From: Oscillospiraceae bacterium
GTDB lineage: Bacteria; Bacillota; Clostridia; Oscillospirales; Ruminococcaceae
Length of the DNA stretch: 54,024 nt
Assembly (NCBI GenBank): GCA_017399625.1
Contig: JAFQBT010000004.1
Location: 1-54,024, forward strand
Reading direction: 5' to 3'
The translations under genes and the position numbers were made by a program. Every line of letters begins with the position of its first letter. Within the stretch, counting starts at the first letter, position 1. Shown piece by piece: positions 41,656 through 50,954 of the stretch. Under the pieces are notes generated by a model. It was not told the origin of the DNA, did not search any database, and worked only from the letters and a program-made list of their open reading frames with translations.

Positions 41656-42333
41656 GTGACCGATTTGAAGAAAATTCTTTTTTCAATGGCGGATGAAAAA
41701 TACCGGGATTTCCAGAGCGGACTTATGCCCACCGTTCCGAAGGAAAAAATAATCGGAATCCGAACCCCCGTTCTGCGGAAATTTGCAAAGGAATTTTCCG
41801 AAACACCGCAGGCGGAGGAGTTTCTCAAAAATCTTCCGCATTATTATTACGAGGAAAACAACCTCCATGCATTCCTGCTGGAATTTATAACCGATTACGA
41901 AAAAGCCGCGGAAAAAGTCACGGAATTTCTGCCCTTCGTGGATAACTGGGCGACCTGCGATTCCATGTCGCCGAAAATTTTCAGAAAGCACAAAGCGGAA
42001 CTTCCGGAGCAAATCGAAAAATGGCTTTTAGCGGAGGATACCTATTCCGTCCGGTTCGGAATAAAAATGCTGATGGAGCATTTCCTCGGCGAAGATTTTC
42101 GCCCGGAATATGCGGAGCGGGTTGCAGAAATCAAATCGGAGGAATATTATATCCGGATGATGCAGGCCTGGTATTTCGCAACGGCGCTTGCGAAAAATTA
42201 CAGAGAGGTACTGCCTTTCATCGAAAACCGCCGGCTTGAAAAATGGACCCATAACAAAGCCATTCAGAAAGCGGTTGAAAGCTATCGCATCACCGATGAG
42301 CAGAAAGCATATCTGAGAAAATTAAAAATGTAG
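41656..42333 (+). CDS. AlkD-like DNA alkylation repair protein (HEAT repeats)
   Basis: A 225-residue helical-repeat protein: FAKEFSETPQAEEFLKNLPH, YYEENNLHAFLLEFI and FVDNWATCDSMSPK match the AlkD/AlkC superfamily, where WAT/WDxVD segments line the DNA groove. AlkD removes bulky or alkylated bases without base flipping. Here the AlkD catalytic Asp is at VDNWATCD, similar to the conserved site. The GTG at 41656 is chosen because GAGGTGA precedes it. Single gene with a GC-rich hairpin after it. Confidence 0.85.
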   Translation: MTDLKKILFSMADEKYRDFQSGLMPTVPKEKIIGIRTPVLRKFAKEFSETPQAEEFLKNLPHYYYEENNLHAFLLEFITDYEKAAEKVTEFLPFVDNWATCDSMSPKIFRKHKAELPEQIEKWLLAEDTYSVRFGIKMLMEHFLGEDFRPEYAERVAEIKSEEYYIRMMQAWYFATALAKNYREVLPFIENRRLEKWTHNKAIQKAVESYRITDEQKAYLRKLKM

Positions 42334-42360
42334 GGCGGGGGCTTGCTCCCGCCGTTTTTA
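42334..42360 (+). repeat. GC-rich hairpin repeat, serves as terminator
   Basis: GGCGGGGGC-TTG-CTCCCGCC then GTTTTTATT, directly after the AlkD-like stop. Similar GGGGGCTTG cores occur near the left window edge (65-85). Confidence 0.7.
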
Positions 42361-42448
42361 TTAATAAAATATTGTTAACAAAAAAAGCCTTGTTTTTTTC
42401 GGCAGATGTTGTAAGATTAAATCATAATGGGAAAGGAGGCGTTTTTTT

Positions 42449-44476
42449 ATGGATCTCAGCTCGCCGCTCACCGCGCTGAAGGGCGTTGGAGAAAAGCGCG
42501 AAAAGCTTTATCAGAAGCTCGGGATAAACAATATCGGCGAACTTCTGGAGCATTATCCACGGGGATATCTTGACCTTACCGGAAGCCTTTCCATAAAGGA
42601 TGCTTCCGCGGAATTTCCATGCGCAGTCCGGGCGACAGTTACCCAGAAAGGACAGACAAGGCTTATACGTAAAGGTCTTACCGTTTCAAAAGTCCGGGCA
42701 ACGGATATGGAGCGGGATCTGCATATAACCTTTTTCAACGCAAAATATACCGTCGATGCCCTCGAAATCGGCGAAGAATATATCTTTTACGGCGATTTTA
42801 CAAAAAGGCTTACCGGAGGCGAAATGAATTCGCCGATAGTGATTTCCCCGAAGGAAAGCGGTTTTCTGCCGCAATATCCCCTGACGGAGGGGCTTTCCTC
42901 AAAAATGGTTTCCGCCCAGATGAAAACCGCCCTTGAAAACTGCGGCCACCTTATAAAAGAAACCCTGAGCACCGCCGTGCTCAAAAAATATGACCTGTGC
43001 TCAAAAGCGGAAGCAATACGGAATATCCATTTTCCTTCCGGTCCGGCGGACCTTGAAAAGGCAAAAAGACGCCTTATCTTCGAGGAGTTTCTCGGATTCA
43101 CCCTTGGCATGAGCCTTGCAAAAGGCAAAAACCGAAAGGCGGAAGGCAACGCATTCAAAGATATGAGCACGGAGGAATTCGCCGGTTTCCTCGGTTTTGA
43201 GCTGACCGGTGCTCAAAAACGCGTTATCGCCGAATGCAAAAAGGATATGTGCTCAAGTGTTCCCATGAGCAGACTTATTCAGGGTGACGTCGGTTCCGGA
43301 AAGACCGCTGTTGCTGCTTCCTGCATGTATTTTGCGGCAAAAAATGGTTTCCAGAGCGCAATGATGGCGCCGACGGAGGTGCTTGCTTCCCAGCATAAGG
43401 CAACCCTTGAAAAAATGTTCGCTCCCTTCGGAATAAAGGTGGGTCTGCTCACCGGTTCCATGAAGGTTTCGGAAAAAGCCGCGGTTAAAGAGGCGATCAG
43501 ATCCGGCGAAATAACCGTTGTGACCGGAACCCACGCCCTTATTCAGGAGGACGTTGAATTTGAAAATCTCGGCCTTATAATCACCGATGAACAGCACCGC
43601 TTCGGTGTTCGCCAGCGCACCGCCCTCGGCAAAAAAGGCAAGGCGCCCCATACGATAGTTATGTCCGCAACGCCCATTCCGCGAACCCTTGCATTTGTTC
43701 TTTATGGTGACCTTGACGTTTCGGTGCTGGACGAAATGCCGAAAAACCGTATCCCGGTAAAAACCTATCTCGTCGAGCCGGAACTTTCCCAGAGGGCGCT
43801 GAATTTTGTCCGGAATTTTGCAAAGGAGGGCAAACAGAGCTATATCGTCTGCCCCCTTGTTGAACGGAATGAGGATTCCCTTCCGCTGGAAGCGGCGGCG
43901 GATTTGGCGGAACAGATTGCCGGACAGGAGCTTGTTGACTGCAACGTGGGACTTCTCCACGGAAGAATGAAACCCGCGGAAAAGGAGCGGGTCATGCAGG
44001 CCTTTGCGGAAAACCGACTCCAGGTTCTCGTTTCCACAACCGTTATCGAAGTCGGCGTTGACGTTCCGAACGCGGTTTGCATGGTAATTGAAAATGCCGA
44101 CCGTTTCGGTCTTTCCCAGATTCACCAGCTCCGGGGAAGGGTCGGCAGAGGAAAGGAGCAGAGCTACTGCATCCTTATTTCCGGAAGCAAAAATCCCGAA
44201 ACAAGGCGCCGCCTTGAGGTTATTGCAAAAACCACCGACGGCTTTAAAATCGCCGAGGAGGACCTTAAGCTCCGGGGACCCGGCGACTTTTTCGGCTTCC
44301 GACAGAGCGGTCTTCCGATGCTCAAAATGGCGGATATGATGACCGACATAAAACTCCTTGAACTTGCAAAAAAAGCCGCGGCGGAAATTCTTCTGGACGA
44401 TCCCCGGCTTGATAAACCGGAAAATGCCGCCCTTTCCATGAATATCCAAAGGCTTCTTGAAGAAGCAGCAGTTTGA
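42449..44476 (+). CDS. recG: ATP-dependent DNA helicase RecG
   Basis: A 675-residue helicase of normal length. The N-terminal wedge/OB domain spans about 1-150. Helicase motifs follow: Walker A GDVGSGKTAVA (near 275), TPTEVLASQHKATL, DEQHRFGV (DExH box), SATPIPRTLAF, and C-terminal LHGRMKPAEKERVM, STTVIEVGVDVPNA and QLRGRVGRGKEQSYC. It drives fork reversal and branch migration in repair. A GAAAGGAGG site precedes the ATG. It ends against an interspersed repeat. Confidence 0.97.
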   Translation: MDLSSPLTALKGVGEKREKLYQKLGINNIGELLEHYPRGYLDLTGSLSIKDASAEFPCAVRATVTQKGQTRLIRKGLTVSKVRATDMERDLHITFFNAKYTVDALEIGEEYIFYGDFTKRLTGGEMNSPIVISPKESGFLPQYPLTEGLSSKMVSAQMKTALENCGHLIKETLSTAVLKKYDLCSKAEAIRNIHFPSGPADLEKAKRRLIFEEFLGFTLGMSLAKGKNRKAEGNAFKDMSTEEFAGFLGFELTGAQKRVIAECKKDMCSSVPMSRLIQGDVGSGKTAVAASCMYFAAKNGFQSAMMAPTEVLASQHKATLEKMFAPFGIKVGLLTGSMKVSEKAAVKEAIRSGEITVVTGTHALIQEDVEFENLGLIITDEQHRFGVRQRTALGKKGKAPHTIVMSATPIPRTLAFVLYGDLDVSVLDEMPKNRIPVKTYLVEPELSQRALNFVRNFAKEGKQSYIVCPLVERNEDSLPLEAAADLAEQIAGQELVDCNVGLLHGRMKPAEKERVMQAFAENRLQVLVSTTVIEVGVDVPNAVCMVIENADRFGLSQIHQLRGRVGRGKEQSYCILISGSKNPETRRRLEVIAKTTDGFKIAEEDLKLRGPGDFFGFRQSGLPMLKMADMMTDIKLLELAKKAAAEILLDDPRLDKPENAALSMNIQRLLEEAAV

Positions 44477-44477
44477 G

Positions 44478-44583
44478 CCTTCCCCTTGAGGGGAAGGTGG
44501 ATTTTGCCGAAGGCAAAAGACGGATGAGGTGTTCCTCCGGAAATCGCCGCCTTATAAAACGGACGGATAATATCCGCCCCTAC
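44478..44583. repeat. Composite interspersed hairpin-cassette repeat
   Basis: CCTTCCCCTTGAGGGGAAGG, hairpin TTTTGCCGAAGGCAAAA, then GACGGATGAGGTGTTCCTCC: the inverse of 11609-11680 with another hairpin. It continues to a second unit GGACGGATAATATCCGCC (44560-44578), relative of 33-49. Confidence 0.75.
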
Positions 44584-44636
44584 GGTAATCACAATGATAT
44601 TCTAAAAAACACTGAAATTTATGGGAGATGCTGATC

Positions 44637-44807
44637 ATGAGAATAAATAAAAACAAATTGCTCTGCGTTATTTTCGCTCTGGCTTCGCTTTGCTTTTTTG
44701 CGGGAACAATAAACCATATCGTAAATACCGGCGAAGGAATAATTTCTTCGCTTCTTCTTGCGCTTGGCTGCTTATGTTTTTCGGTCGCTTTTTATAAAAC
44801 AAAATGA
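44637..44807 (+). CDS. Small two-helix membrane protein (56 residues)
   Basis: A frame of 56 codons, MRINKNKLLC followed by two hydrophobic helices (about 9-24 and 35-52) and a basic end FYKTK. It fits a small membrane protein with N- and C-terminus inside. GGGAGATG lies upstream of the ATG at suitable spacing. No family recognised; its function is unknown. It stands alone between an interspersed repeat and the ECF S-component gene. Confidence 0.55.
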   Translation: MRINKNKLLCVIFALASLCFFAGTINHIVNTGEGIISSLLLALGCLCFSVAFYKTK

Positions 44808-44833
44808 TTGAAGGACAGAAACCGTGCAAAAAC

Positions 44834-44862
44834 TTGCTATATAAAGATAACAGTAGTATAAT
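44834..44862 (+). promoter_or_regulatory. Promoter of the ECF S-component gene
   Basis: TTGCTA (44834-44839), 17-bp spacer, TATAAT (44857-44862), 38 bases before the start. Confidence 0.65.
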
Positions 44863-44900
44863 ATATAATTACATAATTTTCTGAAAAGAAGGAAAAACAA

Positions 44901-45527
44901 ATGATAAAAAGCCGCAGAACTTCCGAAATGGTAAAAATGGCGCTTTTCATCGCGCTTATCATATTGCTTTCGGTAACGCCGCTGGGATATATCCCCCTCG
45001 GCGCTATCAACGCCACAACCATCCAGATGCCGGTCATAATCGGTGCGGTGCTTTTCGGATGGAAAAAAGGCGCCGTTCTCGGCGGGGTTTTCGGAATCAC
45101 AAGCCTTATCAAAAACACAATCCAGCCGAACCTCACTTCCTTTGTTTTTTCGCCTTTCGTTCCTGTTTTCGGCGAAGAAAGCGGAAGCCTTTGGGCAATA
45201 GTCATAAGCCTTGTCCCGAGGATTATGATAGGCGTTATTGCCGCGGCGGTTTTCTTCCTTCTGACAAAGATAAAACTCAGCAAAACAATCGCAAGCGCGG
45301 CGGCGGGATTCTGCGGTTCCATGACCAACACAGTCCTCGTCATGGGCGGAATTTATTTATTCTTCGGTGAAAGCTATTCCGCCGCAAAGGATATTGCCTA
45401 TAACACCCTTATGGCAACTGTTTCCGCAACCATAACCGGCGCCGGAATCACCGAAGCGGTTATTTCCGCAGTGGTGAGCGGAGCGGTCTGTACCGCTCTT
45501 ATAAAATACACCGAAAGAAAATCCTGA
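44901..45527 (+). CDS. ECF transporter S component
   Basis: A 208-residue membrane protein of about six helices. The opening MVKMALFIALIILLSVTPLG, then IPLGAINATTIQMPVIIGA and KGAVLGGVFGITSLIKN, is that of PF12822-type S components, substrate-binding subunits that share the energising EcfAAT module. The late Met/Ala-rich helix motifs also fit. Vitamin substrate (pantothenate, folate or other) is not readable. No riboswitch is visible in the short leader. It may be the first gene of the run to ClpE. Confidence 0.85.
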   Translation: MIKSRRTSEMVKMALFIALIILLSVTPLGYIPLGAINATTIQMPVIIGAVLFGWKKGAVLGGVFGITSLIKNTIQPNLTSFVFSPFVPVFGEESGSLWAIVISLVPRIMIGVIAAAVFFLLTKIKLSKTIASAAAGFCGSMTNTVLVMGGIYLFFGESYSAAKDIAYNTLMATVSATITGAGITEAVISAVVSGAVCTALIKYTERKS

Positions 45528-45545
45528 ACGAAGGAGGAAAAATTC

Positions 45546-46721
45546 TTGGCAAAAAAAGAACAGAACGAATTTGAAATTGCCAGAAAAAAGCGCCGGAAAA
45601 AATTTGCCGCCCAGCGAAACAGAAAATTCATCGGTGCGCTCCTTCTTCTGGCAATACTCTGTACCGGAATCTATTTTTTTGTTGAGGAAGACGTTGCCGG
45701 AATAATCGGCGACAGAATCGCTTCATCCTCTTCCGCCGGAGCGGGTTTTCCGGTTGATATTTCCGGAACAAACGTACTTGATACCTTCACCGCCGGGGAA
45801 CATTTCGGCGTTCTCACCGATGCGGTTTATTATCTTTATGCAGAAAACGGAAAACAGCTTCTTTCTGCCCAGCACGATTTTGCAAACCCGATAGTGGAAT
45901 CCTCCGGAAGAAGGTTCCTTATTTATGACCAGGGAGGAAACCGGCTTTTTGTAAGAATGCGCGATAAAATTCTTTTTGAAAAGGAATTTGAATATAAAAT
46001 CATAAGCGCGGATCTTTCCGCGGACGGAATGCTTTCCGTTGTAACTTCAGCCCAGCGCTATGCTTCCCAGCTCCATGTTTTCGATTCGGATTATAAGGAG
46101 GAAATTTTCACCTGGTCCTCTTCCGATGAATATATCGTTTGCGCAAGCGCGGACGAAAGAACAAAAACCGTTGCGGCGGCGGCTCTTTCCGCAAACGAAG
46201 CGGGAGAAATCGTCACAAATATCCATGTTTTCACCACCGAGGCGGCGGTTGAACTTTCGGAAAAGGAATTCAAAGGTTCCTCCGTCCTAAGCCTTGAATA
46301 TGATTCCGACGGCGACGTAAAACTTATCTGCGACAACCTTGCCGCGACAATTTCCAAAGAAGGCGAAATCCTCGGAAGTTACGGCTATTCTTCCGTTCCG
46401 GTTGCCTGTATGAATCTTCCGGGCGTTGACGGAGCGGCGGTTGTTTTCGACCGCTTTACAGAAGCGAGAGCCACGGACGTTCTTTTCTTCACCGGAAATT
46501 TCGGCGAAACAAAAAACGTTTCCGTAAGCGGAAAATATATCTGTTCCGACCAGAGCGAAAGCAACACGGCGGTTTATTGTTCCGGAACGGCTTTTGTTTT
46601 CAGCAACCGGGGCGAAAGCACTGCAAAGCTTGAATCCGAAAAAGACGCTGTGCTTGTTGAAATCCTTCGGGAATCCGTTCTTGCGGTTACCCGCGACCAG
46701 CTTTGCAAAGTGGAAAAATAA
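45546..46721 (+). CDS. DUF5711-like membrane-anchored beta-propeller protein
   Basis: A 391-residue protein with TTG start and GAAGGAGG site. A basic cytoplasmic stretch (ARKKRRKKFAAQRNRKF) is followed by one transmembrane helix (about 29-46) and an outer domain of repeated beta strands, such as FGVLTDAVYYLYAENGKQLL and GNRLFVRMRDKILFEKEF, as in the DUF5711 family. Such proteins are frequent in Clostridia; a role in envelope or division biology is only guessed. It comes 18 bases after the S-component gene and before a CvpA-like gene. Confidence 0.78.
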   Translation: MAKKEQNEFEIARKKRRKKFAAQRNRKFIGALLLLAILCTGIYFFVEEDVAGIIGDRIASSSSAGAGFPVDISGTNVLDTFTAGEHFGVLTDAVYYLYAENGKQLLSAQHDFANPIVESSGRRFLIYDQGGNRLFVRMRDKILFEKEFEYKIISADLSADGMLSVVTSAQRYASQLHVFDSDYKEEIFTWSSSDEYIVCASADERTKTVAAAALSANEAGEIVTNIHVFTTEAAVELSEKEFKGSSVLSLEYDSDGDVKLICDNLAATISKEGEILGSYGYSSVPVACMNLPGVDGAAVVFDRFTEARATDVLFFTGNFGETKNVSVSGKYICSDQSESNTAVYCSGTAFVFSNRGESTAKLESEKDAVLVEILRESVLAVTRDQLCKVEK

Positions 46722-46728
46722 AAAATGC

Positions 46729-46820
46729 CTTCCCCATAAAAAGGAGGAGATTTTTTAAAACCCTTCCGTCTTTTTGTCCGCAAACGGACAAAAATCCACC
46801 TCCCCTTTCAGGGGAGGCGA
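46729..46820. repeat. Interspersed hairpin-cassette repeat
   Basis: CCCTTCCGTC, hairpin TTTTTGTCCGCAAACGGACA plus its AAAA end, then CCACCTCCCCTTTCAGGGGA. It has the plan of 11609-11680 with a longer hairpin head, and lies within the gene run. Confidence 0.7.
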
Positions 46821-46846
46821 GAAAAAAGAAAGTGAGCGCCTGACTT

Positions 46847-47554
46847 TTGAATTTTGTTTCGATAATCTATGATGCCCTTGCGATTTTTATAGTGATAAAC
46901 TGCATCCGCAAAGGGGCAAAAAACGGCTTTGCAAAAACCGCGATACAGGCAATCGGCTATATCTGTGCAATAATCGCAGCCCTTGTTGTGAGCAGGGTCT
47001 GCGCCGCGCTGATTTATACAACCGCAATCCAGCCTGCGGTCATTACGAATATGGAATCGTCCATCTCAAACGCCGTTGATACCGAAAGCGTTATAAACGG
47101 ACTTACCGCCGCGGTGGAAAGTCTTCCGGCAATATCCCATCTGCTTTTTGATTTCAGCGGAGCCGCGGAAAGTCTTGTTGATTCGGTGGGTCTTGATTAT
47201 GCGGCCATCGCCGTTTCCGTTGAGGAAAGCGTTGTCCGCCCCATCGTTGAACCAATCCTTGAAACGGTGATTTTTGCAATCACCCTTGTTATCCTTATTG
47301 CGGTGGTTTCCTTTGTTGCCGGCGGTTCAAAATATGTTAACGACGTTCCGATAATCGGAAAGGCGAACAGCTTTTTCGGCGGCGTTTTCGGAATTGCAAA
47401 CGGCGCGCTGGAACTTTGCGTTGCCGCATTCATCCTTGAATTTGTGATTTCCGCCGGAATTTTCCCGGAATATTTTTCCGAAGAAATAATCTCCGGAACT
47501 TACGTTTTCCGCCATATTTATTTCACCGTCTGCGGCGGAAACGCGGTTTTTTGA
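46847..47554 (+). CDS. CvpA-like membrane protein
   Basis: A 235-residue protein with TTG start. At the start are two hydrophobic helices (SIIYDALAIFIVINCI; TAIQAIGYICAIIAALVVS), later LETVIFAITLVILIAVVSF and a FGGVFGIANGALELCVAAF helix. The RKGAKNGFAKT segment and overall plan match CvpA/colicin V production-type proteins, whose role in Gram-positives is unclear. A middle stretch of about 75 residues facing outside is rich in Ser, Val and Glu. It is between DUF5711-like and ClpE-like genes. Confidence 0.75.
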   Translation: MNFVSIIYDALAIFIVINCIRKGAKNGFAKTAIQAIGYICAIIAALVVSRVCAALIYTTAIQPAVITNMESSISNAVDTESVINGLTAAVESLPAISHLLFDFSGAAESLVDSVGLDYAAIAVSVEESVVRPIVEPILETVIFAITLVILIAVVSFVAGGSKYVNDVPIIGKANSFFGGVFGIANGALELCVAAFILEFVISAGIFPEYFSEEIISGTYVFRHIYFTVCGGNAVF

Positions 47555-47602
47555 TTATAACTCAGCTTTAAATATAAGATTTTTCTCCATGGAGGATTTT
47601 TG

Positions 47603-49903
47603 ATGAACAGTATGCTTTGTTCAAGATGCAAAAAAAGAATGGCAGTGGTCTTTGTGACCCGCATGGAAGGGGATAAAACCTTTAACGAAGGGCTTTGCCT
47701 TCAGTGCGCAAAGGAACTTGGAATAAAACCCGTTGAGGACCTTATGAACAAAATGGGGATTTCCGGCGATGAACTCGATGCCATCAGCGAACAGATGATG
47801 AATATTGAAGAAGAGGGGGACCCCAATTTTGAAATGGGCGGAGCCCAGGCTTTTCCGTTCCTCAACAGCATTTTCGGCGGAGAGATGATGCCGCAGAACG
47901 ATGCTCCTTCCGCCGGAAACGAAGCACCGAAGAATCCCAAGAAAACCGGCAAAAAGGGAAAACCGGAGGAAAAGAAATATCTTCCCCTTTATTGTGAAAA
48001 CCTTACCGAAAAGGCAAAAAACGGCGGCTTTGACCCCATTATCGGAAGGGACAGGGAAATCGGAAGGGTTGTCCAGATCCTCAACCGCCGCACAAAGAAC
48101 AACCCCTGCCTTATCGGTGAACCCGGTGTCGGAAAAACCGCCATTGCGGAAGGAATTGCCCAGAAAATCGCTTCCGGCGAAGTTCCCGCAAAGCTTGCGG
48201 GAAAGGAACTCTGGATGCTGGATCTCACCGCCCTTGTTGCCGGAACCCAGTTCCGTGGACAGTTCGAAAGCAGGGTGAAGGGTCTTGTTGAGGAAGTGAA
48301 GCGCGAAGGAAATATTATTCTCTTTATCGACGAAGTCCATAACCTTGTGGGAACAGGCGATGCCGAAGGCAGCATGAATGCCGCCAATATTCTCAAGCCC
48401 GCCCTTTCAAGAGGCGAACTCCAGGTTATCGGCGCCACCACCTTCAACGAATACAGAAAGCATATCGAAAAGGATGCCGCTCTTGAACGCCGCTTCCAGC
48501 CGGTAACAGTTGAGGAACCTTCCATCGCAGACAGCATCGGAATCCTCAGGGGCGTTGCACCGAACTATGAAAAATTCCACCACGTAAAAATAAGCGACGA
48601 GCTCATCGAAAGCTGCGTCCGCCTTTCCGAAAGATATATCACCGACCGTTTCCTTCCGGATAAAGCCATCGACCTTCTGGACGAAGCCTGTTCCTGCGCC
48701 GCCCTTGCGAACAAGGAACTTGCGGAATACGAAATCAGCGGACAGAAACTCCGTGCCGTTCAGGAGAAAATCGAGGCTCTCCAGCAGGAGGAAACCATCG
48801 ATTACGAAGCCCTTGCCACAGCAAAAGCGGAAGCACTCCAGCTTGAAGCAGAGCACAGCCGCCTTGAACCCATCGCCCTTGCGGCGGAAGTTGTTCCGAA
48901 AGACCTTGCAACCGTTATCGAACTCTGGACCGGAATCCCCGCAAGTAAGGTTCAGGAAAGCGACCTCCGGAAGCTCGGCGAACTTGAAGCAACCCTTAAG
49001 CAGCACGTTATCGGTCAGGACGAAGCCTGCCGCCTTGTTGCAAACGCGGTAAAACGTTCCAGAGTCCAGATCTCCGCAAGACGCCGTCCCGCTTCCTTCA
49101 TTTTTGTGGGACCCACCGGCGTTGGCAAAACGGAACTTGTAAAAGTTCTTGCGAACGAAATGTTCCAGACGGAAGATCCTCTTATCCGCCTTGATATGTC
49201 CGAATTTATGGAAAAGCATGCGGTTTCCAGAATCGTAGGTTCTCCTCCCGGCTATGTAGGTTATGACGAAGCCGGTCAGCTCACCGAAAAGGTCCGCAGA
49301 AAACCCTATTCCGTAATCCTTTTTGATGAAATCGAAAAAGCACACCCGGACGTTATGAACATCCTTCTCCAGATTCTTGACGAAGGAAAAATCGCCGATG
49401 CCCACGGAAGAACCGTTTCCTTTGCGAACACCGTAATCGTTATGACTTCCAACGCAGGAAGCGAAAACAAGGAAAAAGCCCTCGGCTTCGGAAGGGATTC
49501 CTATTCCCTTGAAAAGGATAAAGTTTATAAAGCCCTTGCCCAGTTCCTCCGTCCGGAATTTATCGGAAGAGTTGACGAAATCGTTGTTTTCCATGAACTT
49601 ACCGTCGGGGATTATGAACGCATTGCGGCGCTCCGGCTTGATGAACTCCGTGTTCCCCTTGCGGAAAAGGGAATCAGCCTTTCCTATGACGACGCGGCGC
49701 TTAAAGCCATTGCGAAAAAATCCCACGGCAACAAAGGCGGCGCCCGCGACCTTGTAAGAGTTATCCGCAAGGATATCGAGGATAAGGTCTGCGAACTTAT
49801 TGTTGACAATGCGGACAAAAAACTTTCCGGAATCTCCGTTTCCGCCGAAGAAGGCGAAATCACCGTTAAGGAATCCTTCAAAGTCCCGGAACTTGAAGCA
49901 TAA
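47603..49903 (+). CDS. ATP-dependent Clp protease ATP-binding subunit, ClpE-like
   Basis: A 766-residue double AAA+ unfoldase. A zinc-finger at the N-terminus (CSRCKKRMAVVF with CLQCAKEL) replaces the usual double Clp repeat, as in ClpE. The first AAA domain has GEPGVGKTAIAEGIAQ and LFIDEVHNLVGTG, the second GPTGVGKTELVKVLA and LFDEIEKAHPDV. A short middle coil (EKIEALQQEETIDYE) is present. It would feed proteins to ClpP or refold aggregates. The ATG at 47603 is chosen as GGAGG (47591-47595) is well spaced. No CtsR box is recognised upstream. Highly adapted codons. Confidence 0.93.
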   Translation: MNSMLCSRCKKRMAVVFVTRMEGDKTFNEGLCLQCAKELGIKPVEDLMNKMGISGDELDAISEQMMNIEEEGDPNFEMGGAQAFPFLNSIFGGEMMPQNDAPSAGNEAPKNPKKTGKKGKPEEKKYLPLYCENLTEKAKNGGFDPIIGRDREIGRVVQILNRRTKNNPCLIGEPGVGKTAIAEGIAQKIASGEVPAKLAGKELWMLDLTALVAGTQFRGQFESRVKGLVEEVKREGNIILFIDEVHNLVGTGDAEGSMNAANILKPALSRGELQVIGATTFNEYRKHIEKDAALERRFQPVTVEEPSIADSIGILRGVAPNYEKFHHVKISDELIESCVRLSERYITDRFLPDKAIDLLDEACSCAALANKELAEYEISGQKLRAVQEKIEALQQEETIDYEALATAKAEALQLEAEHSRLEPIALAAEVVPKDLATVIELWTGIPASKVQESDLRKLGELEATLKQHVIGQDEACRLVANAVKRSRVQISARRRPASFIFVGPTGVGKTELVKVLANEMFQTEDPLIRLDMSEFMEKHAVSRIVGSPPGYVGYDEAGQLTEKVRRKPYSVILFDEIEKAHPDVMNILLQILDEGKIADAHGRTVSFANTVIVMTSNAGSENKEKALGFGRDSYSLEKDKVYKALAQFLRPEFIGRVDEIVVFHELTVGDYERIAALRLDELRVPLAEKGISLSYDDAALKAIAKKSHGNKGGARDLVRVIRKDIEDKVCELIVDNADKKLSGISVSAEEGEITVKESFKVPELEA

Positions 49904-49907
49904 CAAA

Positions 49908-49932
49908 AAAAGCACCCGAAAGGGTGCTTTTG
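49908..49932. terminator. Intrinsic terminator
   Basis: AAAAGCACCC-GAA-AGGGTGCTTTT, symmetrical, between convergent genes. Confidence 0.85.
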
Positions 49933-49974
49933 TTATATGTGTCTGCGTTTTGGCATTATTCGGGTTTATGAAAA

Positions 49975-50430
49975 TCATTCGGACGGTGAATCTGTTTTTT
50001 CAACGCCGACAATTATGTTTCCGCCGGAAGTATCCTCGTAATAAATTGTGTACCATTGACCGGCTTCAAATCTTTCGGGAAAAACGGATTTTTTGTCCTC
50101 ACCGGTAAGGTGGAAATATCCTCCGCCCGAATCATTTTTAAAATAATACTCTATCTGGGCGGAAGCAATTCTGTTTGCGTTCTGCTCATTTACAAAATAT
50201 CCGGTATAAGATTCGGGCGTTTGCTCCTGCATTTTGGCGTAATTATCCGCAGCCCAGCTGAATTCATATATGGCGCAAATGATACCGATAATCAGACATG
50301 AAACTTTATCAAAGTTTTTAAGGTTTTCTTTTTTCCATAATCTGCTCGTAATAATTCCGCCCGCAAGAGCAATGATTCCGAAAAACATTGCATGGGAAAA
50401 ATCGTTTGAAAGTCCTATATAATTATACAT
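49975..50430 (-). CDS. Small membrane protein of unknown function
   Basis: A 151-residue protein with two N-terminal hydrophobic helices (about 9-28, HAMFFGIIALAGGIITSRL; 38-56, VSCLIIGIICAIYEFSW) and an outer or cytosolic beta domain with FEAGQWYTIYYEDTSGG. The ATG at 50430 is chosen because TGGAGG precedes it at good spacing. The last half resembles small DUF-type domains with VGVEK endings, but no family is called. It is the last of three leftward genes or an independent unit; no function is offered. Confidence 0.65.
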   Translation of the reverse strand: MYNYIGLSNDFSHAMFFGIIALAGGIITSRLWKKENLKNFDKVSCLIIGIICAIYEFSWAADNYAKMQEQTPESYTGYFVNEQNANRIASAQIEYYFKNDSGGGYFHLTGEDKKSVFPERFEAGQWYTIYYEDTSGGNIIVGVEKTDSPSE

Positions 50431-50499
50431 ATGGCTGCCTCCATCGGATTTCTTTTTCACAATTATACCATAAAAATTGGGGGGCAATGGAGCTTTGCG

Positions 50500-50954
50500 C
50501 TATTTCAGCTTATGTTTCCATACGCCGTTTTCCTTATAATAAAAAAACTCGCTCAGCTCATCGCTGAGAAAAACCTTTATCATATCCTTCATATCGGGGA
50601 AAGGTTTTCTTTTGCAAGAAGTTCCTCAAGAGGAAGCCAGAAAACATTTCCTTCCTCCGAAGATTTCAGCTCGCCGCTGAATTTATCGGTTTTGTAAAAA
50701 AGAACAAGGTATCTTGAACCGTCCTCGTTCACCCAATCCTTTGTTCCGCAAAGCACCGGGGATTCGATTGCAAGCCCGGTTTCCTCAAAAACCTCACGGA
50801 TGACCGCATCGGAAAGGGATTCTTCCTTTTCAACGTGACCTCCGGGAAAGGTCAGCCCGCCCCATTCGGAATGGATTTTATCCTCCACCAGAACAAGGTT
50901 TTTGTCAAAAACCATGCACATATTCACAATTTCAGTTTTCTGCGTTCTGTCCAT
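50500..50954 (-). pseudogene. NUDIX hydrolase, frameshifted near the C-terminus
   Basis: The intact part (50954-50589, 121 residues) carries the NUDIX box GGHVEKEESLSDAVIREVFE with EETG, and is similar to 8-oxo-dGTP diphosphatases of the MutT type. After LAKENLSPI it stops at 50591-50589. In the next frame the expected C-terminus continues from about 50592: MKDMIKVFLSDELSEFF, YYKENGVWKHKLK and stop at 50502-50500, the usual family ending. One missing base explains this. The active site is complete, so a shortened enzyme might still work; sequence error is also possible. Overlaps the next upstream gene by 23 bases. Confidence 0.75.

Noticed and set aside
43253..44449. Open frame of 398 codons opposite recG
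   Set aside because: RecG helicase motifs lie in the forward frame; the reverse frame is a shadow.
48407..49978. Open frame of 523 codons opposite the ClpE-like gene
   Set aside because: The ClpE frame carries all AAA+ motifs; the reverse frame has no recognisable domain and is a bias shadow.
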